DNA from: an uncultured Anaeroplasma sp.
GTDB taxonomy: Bacteria > Bacillota_I > Bacilli_A > Acholeplasmatales > Anaeroplasmataceae
DNA: 34,692 bases
Reading direction: 5' to 3'
NCBI GenBank assembly: GCA_945919465.1
Contig: CAMEJG010000022.1
Location: forward strand, 1 to 34,692
Part shown: positions 24,304 to 30,227 of the stretch, in pieces
How positions within the stretch are numbered: position 1 is the first letter of the stretch
Layout: each line of letters begins with the position of its first letter
The notes under the pieces: model-generated
The model's input: only the letters and a program-made list of their open reading frames with translations
Database searches by the model: none
Told to the model about the DNA's origin: nothing
Position numbers and translations under genes: made by a program

Positions 24304-25659
24304 TTATTTTTCTGATGAATAATAGTAATATTCATCCTTTTTTTCTTTATAGGCTTTTGTTATTACAAGACCTATAATCTTAATACCAAGATTCTTTAAA
24401 GATCTAATTGATTCTTGAATATCCTTCTTTTTAGCATGATTTATTGCAACATTGTATACTATTCCATCAGCAAGCTTAGCAGCAACAAAAGAATCTGTTG
24501 TGATAACTGGAGCTGAATCTAGTAATACATAATCATATTCTGATTTTAATTCTTCTATTAAATCTTTAAGCTTCTTACTTTCTAAAACTACTAATGGATT
24601 TAATACATTTTGACCAATTGTAATTACATCAATACCTTCATCTGTATGTTTGATTATTTCATCTTTTTCCATTGTACCATCTAAATAATCAACTAATCCA
24701 TTTTCCTTTTGAAGATTAAATGCCTTATGAACACATGGTTTTCTTAAATCTAAGTCTATAAGAATTACCTTTTTCTTATTTAATACTAGTGAATATGCTA
24801 AATTAACACATACTGTAGATTTTAATTCATCTATTATTGTAGATGTAAATAAGATAGATTTATAAGGATTATCAAGATTAGAATACTTAATATTTGTAGC
24901 TATTTTATTATATGGTTCTAGGCTCTTTAAATCATTTTGAACTAAATGAACATCATTATCTATCTTATTCTTTTTATTATCAAATAATAATCCAATAACA
25001 TCTTCATTTATTGTAGCTTCAATTTCTTTTCTATCTTTATATTTATTGCTTAACAATTCAATGACAAATATAACAGCAACACCTAGTACAACACCTAATA
25101 CTAATGAAACAAGTAAATATAAGGTTTTATTAGGACTATTGTATGCAGCTTTATCTACAGTTGATGTTTGACGAACTGTAACATTAAATACTTTTATAGC
25201 ATCATTAATACCAGTTTGTTCTTCTAAGCTGTCACAAATTTCATTTGCTAGTAGAGCTGCTAAATTAGCATCCTTATTAACAACTGAAATAGTAAAGATA
25301 TATTTTGTGTTACTTGTTGATGTAGATACCATTTTATATAATGATTCCCATGAAATATTATGAGCTTCTGCAACTGGCTCTAGTACTGCTTTATCTGTTG
25401 CGTATGTAGCAACAGTTTCAACTATTTTTAATGAGTTTGTATAGTCAATATCAGTACCTATAGAACCTGGACCTTTATCTATTGCGACAATAACAGATGT
25501 TGTAGCTTTGTAGGTAGGTTTTACGATTACTAATGTATATATCATACCTAATACAAATACTGCTAAAGTAATAGATATTAATAGAATTAGATTCTTTTTT
25601 AGAATTCTAAAAATATCATTTAACGTAATTGAATTATCTTGCATATTATTTTTTTCCAT
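24304..25659 (-). CDS. Fused polysaccharide chain-length regulator and BY-type tyrosine kinase with atypical Walker A
   Basis: A 451-residue single-chain Wzz/Wzc-like protein. The Wzz domain has membrane helices at about 24-45 and 180-202 flanking an outside loop. The cytoplasmic BY-kinase domain follows from about residue 240: Walker A' ILIDLDLRKP at 299-308, Walker B YDYVLLDSAP near 375-384, and a C-terminal tyrosine cluster DEYYYYSSE at 443-450 for autophosphorylation. The P-loop reads TSTIIDELKST instead of the usual TSxxPGEGKST: Lys280-Ser-Thr remain, but both glycines and the proline are replaced. In Bacillota the two halves are usually separate proteins. It has its own promoter and terminator and lies 9 kb from the glycan cluster it presumably controls. 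Confidence 0.9.
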   Translation of the reverse strand: MEKNNMQDNSITLNDIFRILKKNLILLISITLAVFVLGMIYTLVIVKPTYKATTSVIVAIDKGPGSIGTDIDYTNSLKIVETVATYATDKAVLEPVAEAHNISWESLYKMVSTSTSNTKYIFTISVVNKDANLAALLANEICDSLEEQTGINDAIKVFNVTVRQTSTVDKAAYNSPNKTLYLLVSLVLGVVLGVAVIFVIELLSNKYKDRKEIEATINEDVIGLLFDNKKNKIDNDVHLVQNDLKSLEPYNKIATNIKYSNLDNPYKSILFTSTIIDELKSTVCVNLAYSLVLNKKKVILIDLDLRKPCVHKAFNLQKENGLVDYLDGTMEKDEIIKHTDEGIDVITIGQNVLNPLVVLESKKLKDLIEELKSEYDYVLLDSAPVITTDSFVAAKLADGIVYNVAINHAKKKDIQESIRSLKNLGIKIIGLVITKAYKEKKDEYYYYSSEK

Positions 25660-25682
25660 AAATAACCTCCAGAAATACTTGT

Positions 25683-25711
25683 ATAATATATTTTTTTATC
25701 AATTTTGTCAA
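25683..25711 (-). promoter_or_regulatory. Sigma-A-type promoter of the BY-kinase gene
   Basis: A perfect TTGACA at 25706-25711 and TATTAT at 25683-25688, 17 bases apart, on the minus strand. The start codon at 25659 follows GGAGG. The 5' untranslated region would be only about 17-20 bases. Confidence 0.82.
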
Positions 25712-25746
25712 ATATTGAGTGAATAATATTGTAAAAATAACATATT

Positions 25747-25779
25747 AATACATTATTTTATATAATAATACATTATTTT
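25747..25779. repeat. Two direct copies of AATACATTATTTT
   Basis: Identical 13-base units at 25747-25759 and 25767-25779, spaced 20 bases start to start, about two helical turns. They lie just after the small lipoprotein gene and upstream of the BY-kinase promoter. Spacing suits a pair of protein sites, but the sequence is low-complexity and could repeat by chance. Confidence 0.35.
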
Positions 25780-25788
25780 TATATATTA

Positions 25789-25986
25789 TTAGAATGGTTC
25801 ACCTTGCCAAACATCACCATCATCATAGTCCATAAGTGGACGTGTAGTTGATGAAGATGTCTTTTTGCTTGAAGATGATTTTATACTTGATTTAGTAGTA
25901 TTTGAATAGTATGGATCTGGATCATTATTACATGAAATTAATAATAATATTAATGAAAATCCAATGATTAATAAAAACTTTTTCAT
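25789..25986 (-). CDS. Small lipoprotein of unknown function
   Basis: A 65-residue product with a type II signal peptide: MKKFLLIIGFSLILLLISC, with lipobox LISC and Cys19 as the lipidated residue. The mature part is about 47 residues, with a Ser/Thr/Lys-rich low-complexity section (SSIKSSSSKKTSSSTT) and an acidic tail DYDDGDVWQGEPF. GAGG precedes the ATG. It follows the secreted-protein/small-peptide pair, with only a hairpin between, and could be expressed from the same c-di-GMP-controlled message by readthrough. No family recognised. Confidence 0.75.
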   Translation of the reverse strand: MKKFLLIIGFSLILLLISCNNDPDPYYSNTTKSSIKSSSSKKTSSSTTRPLMDYDDGDVWQGEPF

Positions 25987-26006
25987 ATATACCTCACTTA
26001 AAATAA

Positions 26007-26032
26007 TTAGGATGTCAAAATTGACATCCTAA
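26007..26032 (-). terminator. Perfect hairpin with weak T-tail after the 51-residue peptide gene
   Basis: TTAGGATGTCAA and TTGACATCCTAA form exact 12-base arms separated by two bases, followed on the minus strand by AATTATTTTAAG. The T-tail is interrupted, so this may be a leaky terminator that partly separates the small lipoprotein gene from the operon. The stem includes the stop codon of the peptide gene. Confidence 0.65.
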
Positions 26033-26184
26033 TAATATATTTTATAGATCTTGAGAATCACAGAATCACCACTTAAATCAAATGCTTCTGCAATTGCAGA
26101 TATAACATTTGAAGCAGCCATTATATCTTCTGTCTCTACTATTTCTAATTCAATAGTTGGTTTTACATAATTTTTCATATTCAT
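26029..26184 (-). CDS. 51-residue peptide translationally coupled to the secreted-protein frame
   Basis: The ATG at 26184 shares its A with the TAA that ends the extended secreted-protein frame (TAATG), and AAGGAG lies just before it. The product begins MNMKNYVKPTIELEIVETED and continues IMAASNVISAIAEAFDLSGD. This pattern (K-x-Y-x-K-P-x-I-E...E-x-x-D-I-x-x-x-S) recalls small orphan proteins widespread in gut Bacillota, whose function I do not know. There is no signal peptide. The tail KIYKIYY ends inside the hairpin at 26007-26032. Too short for most gene finders, but position and ribosome-binding site support it. Confidence 0.65.
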   Translation of the reverse strand: MNMKNYVKPTIELEIVETEDIMAASNVISAIAEAFDLSGDSVILKIYKIYY

Positions 26185-26186
26185 TA

Positions 26187-26369
26187 TTCTCCTTGAGCAA
26201 TTGTTGATGTAAATTCTGGCAATGTAATGTTTTCATGTGCTACTGTTTTTGATGAACCATCAGAAAATGTTATAACTAATTCAAGATTAGATAAAGATTT
26301 ACCTTTATATGCTTCTTTATTAATATTATTTAATGTATATACAGCATATAAAGTATTTTCTTTGGCAGA
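26187..26369 (-). pseudogene. In-frame continuation of the secreted protein beyond a TAG codon
   Basis: After the TAG at 26370-26372 the same frame stays open for 61 codons until TAA at 26184-26186. The conceptual product (SAKENTLYAVYTLNNINK, then YKGKSLSNLELVITFSDGSS, then NITLPEFTSTIAQGE) has the same Ser/Thr/Asn-rich beta-type composition as the upstream part. The next gene is coupled to its end by TAATG, not to the TAG. Both facts say the original gene ran to 26184. It is either a recent nonsense mutation, a sequencing error, or a readthrough site. Confidence 0.7.
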
Positions 26370-27113
26370 CTAATCACCAGTACTTGAATTTATTATACTC
26401 TTATATACATATGAAACATTACATACTCTTACTTCATCAGTTATAAATTTAAATGTAAATGCAATAGAAGCTATATTCTTATAATCGTCATATGATATAC
26501 CGTTTATTGTAGCAATAAATCTTAGTTTTGTACTATCAGCAGGTGTTGCTGCACTATATTGAGCTTTAAAGGATGCAGTTGCACCATCAGCAACATTTGT
26601 AACTACTAAATCTAAAATATTTGCATAATAAGCAGTAATAATAGTTGTTCCAGCTTGAATAATTATTGATTCAGTAGTTAATTCAGAAGAAGTCAAAGCA
26701 TAAGTTTTTGTAAACTCTTCACCTGTAGATGAAGAAGTATTTTTAATAGTTAAATCGTTAGACTTAGTATTATATGCAGTAAAAGTTAATCTTGTAATTT
26801 TATCTACTGTAAATGATATAGAAGTGTTATCATCTCTTAAGTGAAATTCATTTGTATAATTTTCTACAAGTGCTTTATTAGAAGATTCTAATTCAGTTCC
26901 TGCTGGACGATATCTATATTTTCCATTCACAACAAAAATACCAAAATTTTTATTGGAAGCAGTCACATTTTTATCTTTCGCTGATTCACTTGAAAACTCA
27001 TTCATTAGACTATATTTTTCTGTTAGATAAACTGCATTTACCCCAACTCCTACAACACTAAACGTAAACAATCCAATGAATGCAGCTATTAGTGCTTTAA
27101 ATTTGTTTTTCAT
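26370..27113 (-). CDS. Secreted surface protein under c-di-GMP riboswitch control, cut by an in-frame TAG
   Basis: A 247-residue product with a classical signal peptide: KNKFKALIAAFIGLFTFSVVG, likely cleaved after VNA near residue 28. The mature part is Ser/Thr/Asn-rich and predicted beta-strand. The end of the pre-TAG part, KLRFIATINGISYDDYKNIAS then IAFTFKF...VCNVSYVYKS, resembles a repeat often found in surface proteins of uncultured gut Bacillota. AAAAAAGGGGGA precedes the ATG. A TAG ends the frame, but coding continues for 61 more codons. No anchor motif or enzymatic residue is seen. Control by c-di-GMP suggests a role in attachment or biofilm. Confidence 0.8.
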   Translation of the reverse strand: MKNKFKALIAAFIGLFTFSVVGVGVNAVYLTEKYSLMNEFSSESAKDKNVTASNKNFGIFVVNGKYRYRPAGTELESSNKALVENYTNEFHLRDDNTSISFTVDKITRLTFTAYNTKSNDLTIKNTSSSTGEEFTKTYALTSSELTTESIIIQAGTTIITAYYANILDLVVTNVADGATASFKAQYSAATPADSTKLRFIATINGISYDDYKNIASIAFTFKFITDEVRVCNVSYVYKSIINSSTGD

Positions 27114-27167
27114 ATTATTTTCCCCCTTTTTTAATACGAATAAATAATTTTTTAATTTAATATTAAC

Positions 27168-27221
27168 AAAAAAATCTGCAATAAATTTTAATGACTGCGA
27201 AAATCATTAAATTTAAATTGC
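27168..27221 (-). terminator. Riboswitch expression-platform terminator
   Basis: On the minus strand GCAATTTAAATTTAATGA pairs with TCATTAAAATTTATTGC around the loop TTTTCGCAG, then AGATTTTTTTG follows. The first five bases of the stem (GCAAT) also close helix P1 of the c-di-GMP aptamer, so ligand binding should compete with the base of this terminator. Confidence 0.82.
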
Positions 27222-27298
27222 AGCTGGCTAACCTAACACTATATAGGTCCCTATAGTTTTGCGTCACTAAATTACACTAGCTTTGCTAATATTAAATT
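27217..27298 (-). ncRNA. Cyclic-di-GMP-I (GEMM) riboswitch aptamer
   Basis: On the minus strand the conserved elements appear in order: GCAAAGCTAGTG (P1 end and start of P2), GTGACGCAAAACTATAGGG (the GACGCAAA core and GGG), ACC with the P3 stem, and GGTTAGCCAGCTGC (the tetraloop-receptor/GCCAG segment and 3' P1). P1 can be drawn as ATT[A]GCA with TGCAAT. Class I aptamers of this type bind cyclic di-GMP. A terminator follows immediately and then the secreted-protein gene. Sharing of GCAAT between P1 and the terminator suggests an ON switch, which is inference. Confidence 0.88.
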
Positions 27299-27334
27299 AT
27301 TACGGAAAAATAGAAAACAGTTTCATTATTTCCT

Positions 27335-27364
27335 TATATAAATTATACCGTACCATTTTGTCAA
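27335..27364 (-). promoter_or_regulatory. Sigma-A-type promoter of the c-di-GMP riboswitch operon
   Basis: A perfect TTGACA at 27359-27364 with TATATA at 27335-27340, 18 bases apart, about 40 bases before the aptamer. A TATAAT hexamer also occurs closer to the -35 but at unsuitable spacing. Confidence 0.65.
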
Positions 27365-27445
27365 TCTATTTATTTTCGCAAAAACGACACATTTTGACAC
27401 AATATAATATAAACTTAATAGATTTTGCTTCATTTCTTTGTAAAC

Positions 27446-27472
27446 AAAAAAGCCTTAGAAAATATCTAAGAC
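27446..27472 (-). terminator. Rho-independent terminator of the spoVA operon
   Basis: GTCTTAGA and TCTAAGGC form an 8-pair stem (one G-T pair) with a short T-rich loop, followed by TTTTTTG on the minus strand, about 50 bases after spoVAE. Confidence 0.8.
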
Positions 27473-27519
27473 TATATAAATATCTAGTTAAAATAAATTG
27501 CTAGATTATAAATATTAAA

Positions 27520-27870
27520 TTATCTTTTAGGTTTAAAGAATATACCTAAGAATAATGATAAGAAAATAGTGAATGCTATACCAGGTGCAGTAGTATTATA
27601 AATTCCTTTAAAAATACCAATAAACCCTTCTTCTTTAGCACATTCAATAGCACTATCAACTAAAGAATGACCAAAACTAATAATTGGGAGTGTTGCGCCA
27701 ACACCACAATATTCAATTAGAGTATCATAAAAGCTTCCAAATCCAAATAAAGTACCTATTATTACAAATATTACAGTAACTTGTCCTACTGTTAATTTAA
27801 ATATAATTTTTATAAGCTCTGCCATTGCACAAATAAAACCACCAAGTAAAAATGCATATAAAAATATCAT
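27520..27870 (-). CDS. spoVAE: Stage V sporulation protein AE
   Basis: A 116-residue membrane protein with about three hydrophobic helices. The family signature is CGVGATLPIISFGHSLVDSA near residues 55-74, and it ends in the usual lysine-rich IFFKPKR. With SpoVAC it forms part of the inner-membrane channel that moves dipicolinic acid into the forespore and releases it on germination. Its ATG overlaps the spoVAD stop by 4 bases. It corresponds to the short SpoVAEb form. Confidence 0.93.
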   Translation of the reverse strand: MIFLYAFLLGGFICAMAELIKIIFKLTVGQVTVIFVIIGTLFGFGSFYDTLIEYCGVGATLPIISFGHSLVDSAIECAKEEGFIGIFKGIYNTTAPGIAFTIFLSLFLGIFFKPKR

Positions 27871-28844
27871 TTTACTACCTCCATTACAAATAAATGTGCT
27901 ATTGAAGGTATTGATTCTTTTTCTAAAATTATATTTGAATTTAGTAAAGCTCCTGTAGATACAACTAATACTTTATTAAATTTACCCTTTAGCATTTCTT
28001 TTTTTACATATGATAATACCACTCCACTAGAACAGCCCGGTCCACTACCTCCAGCATTTACCTTTTGTCTTTCAATATCATATATTAATAAACCACAATC
28101 CTTATAGTTATCTGAATAATGAAATTCTTTTTCTAATTCTTTTTTAACTATCTCATAACCATATTTAGATAAATCTCCTGTTAATATTAAATCAAAATCC
28201 TTTGGAGATTTTTTAGTTTTACTAAAATATTCTAATAATACCTCTATTGCTGCTGGTGCCATACATCTACCAAAATCAAGTGCATCACTAAATCCAAAAT
28301 CTATTACCTTACCAATTACTCCTTCTGTAATTCTTATTTGAGATTCTTCATTTGATAATATTGCAGCTGAAGCAATTGTTACTGTTTGAGTTTGAGTTTC
28401 TTCTTTTGGTCCTCCATACTCATTAGGGTATCTAAATTGTCTTTCTGCATTTTGAGTATTACTAGATGTAGTAACTAAAATATTAGAAGCTTTATTACTA
28501 TCAATTATAATTGATGAAATTATTACTTCTAGTGCAAAGGATGCACAAGCAGAATAAATATTAATTAATGGAATTTGAAAGCCTCTATAAGTATAGCTTG
28601 ATACAGCAAGCTGATTAGATAAATCAGCTGATATTGCAAGATCAAGCTTATTAATAGAAATATCATTTACTTCAATTAAAGAATCTATTGCTTCTTTTAA
28701 AGAATATATTTCATTTCTATTAAATGAAGCTTCATCAAATTTCATAATTCTATTAAAATATACCCCTAAAGGTCCTTCACCTTCAAGCTTACCAGATATT
28801 ACATATGAGGAGTTTAAATATACATTATTAAATTTAAGATACAT
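27867..28844 (-). CDS. spoVAD: Stage V sporulation protein AD (dipicolinate-binding, thiolase fold)
   Basis: A 325-residue protein with the family pattern: early GPLGVYF...ASFNRNEIYSLKEA, the pseudo-catalytic NIYSACASFALEV near residue 95, GRCMAPAAIEVL near 200 and AGGSGPGCSSGVVLSYV near 270. SpoVAD resembles thiolases/KAS enzymes but serves in dipicolinic acid binding and uptake. One base separates spoVAC from it and it overlaps spoVAE, the conserved AC-AD-AE order. Confidence 0.95.
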   Translation of the reverse strand: MYLKFNNVYLNSSYVISGKLEGEGPLGVYFNRIMKFDEASFNRNEIYSLKEAIDSLIEVNDISINKLDLAISADLSNQLAVSSYTYRGFQIPLINIYSACASFALEVIISSIIIDSNKASNILVTTSSNTQNAERQFRYPNEYGGPKEETQTQTVTIASAAILSNEESQIRITEGVIGKVIDFGFSDALDFGRCMAPAAIEVLLEYFSKTKKSPKDFDLILTGDLSKYGYEIVKKELEKEFHYSDNYKDCGLLIYDIERQKVNAGGSGPGCSSGVVLSYVKKEMLKGKFNKVLVVSTGALLNSNIILEKESIPSIAHLFVMEVVK

Positions 28845-28845
28845 A

Positions 28846-29283
28846 TTATACTACCTCTATAAAATATCTAATTGTAGCTACAATAATAGCCATAACAGTA
28901 CCAAAGACAATTACACTTCCAGCAAGCTTAAGAGTATTAGCACCCACACCAAGGATAATACCCTCACTACGATATTCCATCGCACTAGAAACAGAACTAT
29001 TACAAAACCCTGTAATAGGTATTGCAAGACCCATTCTTGCAATACTCTCTAATTCATCATAAATTCCAAATGCAGTTAATACTCCACTTAAGAAAATCAT
29101 TATTAAGGAAACATACATATATGCATCCTTTTTATCTACATAATTATTAATTATTGTAAATAAAAATTGTCCAAATAAGCATAATAAGCCTCCAAAAATA
29201 AAAGAATAAATTATTCCTTTTATTTTATTTGTATTATCCTTAACCTTTGTTATTTCTTTATAATATTCTAATTTATGTTCCAT
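28846..29283 (-). CDS. spoVAC: Stage V sporulation protein AC
   Basis: A 145-residue membrane protein with four hydrophobic segments (about 25-45, 55-75, 80-100 and 118-140). The characteristic central part is LGLAIPITGFCNSSVSSAMEYRSEGIILGVG near residues 85-115 (split here: MGLAIPITGFCNS, then AMEYRSEGIILG). Known SpoVAC behaves as a mechanosensitive channel in dipicolinate release. A GAGG site and a forespore-type promoter lie upstream. SpoVAA and SpoVAB are absent, as in many Clostridia. Confidence 0.93.
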   Translation of the reverse strand: MEHKLEYYKEITKVKDNTNKIKGIIYSFIFGGLLCLFGQFLFTIINNYVDKKDAYMYVSLIMIFLSGVLTAFGIYDELESIARMGLAIPITGFCNSSVSSAMEYRSEGIILGVGANTLKLAGSVIVFGTVMAIIVATIRYFIEVV

Positions 29284-29299
29284 ACTATCGCCTCAGGTA

Positions 29300-29331
29300 T
29301 AGTATGGTATATTTTTAAATTAATTATTACA
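29300..29331 (-). promoter_or_regulatory. Putative sigma-G/sigma-F (forespore) promoter of spoVAC-AD-AE
   Basis: CATACTA at 29300-29306 matches the forespore -10 pattern CATnnTA exactly, and TGTAATA at 29325-29331 resembles the TGAATA-type -35, with an 18-base spacer. It lies in the 52-base gap between spoIIAB and spoVAC, where the known spoVA operon has its sigma-G promoter. Confidence 0.55.
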
Positions 29332-29335
29332 AATA

Positions 29336-29752
29336 TTACCAATTTTTTTCAATATGAAGCTTAGTACCACAATTTACTTTACTTTCAATTTCTAAATAAT
29401 CAGAAAACAATTCCATTATAGTAAAGCCTAAGCCACTTCTTTCCTCATCAGCCTTTGATGAGTAAAGGGGCTCTTTGGCTTTTTCTATATCAGGTATACC
29501 TTTTCCTTTATCAATAATATCAATACTTATTTTTTCTGGAGTAATTTCAATATTTAAATCTACATATTCATTTTCTCTATTATCATAACCATGTACAATA
29601 GCATTTGTAACTGCTTCACTAACAACAGTTTTTAATTCATTAATAAATGTAATTGTAGGATTATTTTCAATTAATAAAGCTCCAAGCATATTTCTTATTG
29701 CTGCTATATTACATCTTTTTGACAAGAATGTCATTTTGATTATATTATCCAT
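29336..29752 (-). CDS. spoIIAB: Anti-sigma-F factor and serine kinase
   Basis: A GHKL-type kinase of 138 residues. The N-box EAVTNAIVHGY holds Glu46 and Asn50, the G1 box is DKGKGIPD at 81-88, and the G2 box is RSGLGFTIM at 106-114. SpoIIAB binds sigma-F and phosphorylates SpoIIAA. I use the ATG at 29752, which shares its A-T with the SpoIIAA stop (TAATG) and follows GGGGG; the longer frame lies inside spoIIAA. Its usual partner gene, sigF, does not follow; spoVAC does. Confidence 0.95.
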   Translation of the reverse strand: MDNIIKMTFLSKRCNIAAIRNMLGALLIENNPTITFINELKTVVSEAVTNAIVHGYDNRENEYVDLNIEITPEKISIDIIDKGKGIPDIEKAKEPLYSSKADEERSGLGFTIMELFSDYLEIESKVNCGTKLHIEKNW

Positions 29753-30102
29753 TAATATCCCCCTAATGCGTTTATACAAACCTCTTCATTTTCTCTAATC
29801 ATACATATTTTAGTTAATCCAGAAAGCATAATTATTCTTTCTATCTTGGGATTAATAGAAACTATAGAGATATCTCCATAATTTCTTTTTAATTGATGAT
29901 ATCTACCAATAATAAAGCCAATACCAGATGAATCTAAGAAATTAAGCTCATTAACATTAATAATTAAATGCTTAATTTTATAATCATCAATATATTTTGA
30001 GATTTTCATTCTCATATCAGAAACTGTTACATCATCTAATTCCCCCTTTAATCTTAATATTAAATAATTCTTTTTAATATAAACTCCAACTGTTAGTCCC
30101 AA
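29752..30102 (-). CDS. spoIIAA: Anti-sigma-F factor antagonist
   Basis: A STAS-domain protein of 116 residues. ELNFLDSSGIGFIIGRY contains the phosphorylated serine (Ser58 in DSSG). Unphosphorylated SpoIIAA frees sigma-F from SpoIIAB in the forespore. The start is a TTG preceded by GGTGAT, the same start type seen in glmM; no ATG fits the family N-terminus. The stop overlaps the spoIIAB start. A Spo0A-type box lies 49 bases upstream. Confidence 0.94.
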   Translation of the reverse strand: MGLTVGVYIKKNYLILRLKGELDDVTVSDMRMKISKYIDDYKIKHLIINVNELNFLDSSGIGFIIGRYHQLKRNYGDISIVSINPKIERIIMLSGLTKICMIRENEEVCINALGGY

Positions 30103-30118
30103 TTTATCACCAATTAAG

Positions 30119-30157
30119 ATTATAAATAATAAATATTAAAAATAAAGAGCTTCGACA
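30119..30157 (-). promoter_or_regulatory. Spo0A box and promoter of spoIIAA-spoIIAB
   Basis: The minus strand carries TTTGTCGAA, an exact Spo0A core (TGTCGAA) at 30151-30157. A TATAAT lies at 30119-30124; a 17-base spacer puts a poor -35 (CTTTAT) at 30142-30147, directly beside the Spo0A box. A weak -35 with an adjacent activator site is what a Spo0A-activated promoter looks like. No clear sigma-H hexamers were seen, although the B. subtilis operon uses sigma-H. Confidence 0.65.
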
Positions 30158-30192
30158 AAGGTAGTCAAATGTTTCAATTTACATAATATTAC

Positions 30193-30223
30193 AAAAAAAT
30201 ATGGTCATCAAAAGATGACCATA
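30193..30223 (-). terminator. Rho-independent terminator of the ABC transporter operon
   Basis: TATGGTCATC-TTTT-GATGACCATA on the minus strand is a perfect 10-pair stem followed by seven T. It begins 5 bases after the permease stop. Confidence 0.92.
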
Positions 30224-30227
30224 AAGT

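Noticed and set aside
26007-26032. CRISPR repeat or mobile-element end
   Set aside because: It is a single perfect hairpin directly after a gene, with no repeats spaced along the DNA; no CRISPR array was found anywhere in the window.
27283-27504. 73-codon plus-strand open frame
   Set aside because: It overlaps the riboswitch promoter and the spoVA terminator on the other strand; the translation is low-complexity and has no ribosome-binding site.
29284-29335. A sigF remnant between spoIIAB and spoVAC
   Set aside because: The 52 bases hold only promoter-like sequence and a ribosome-binding site; no sigma-factor codons are visible.
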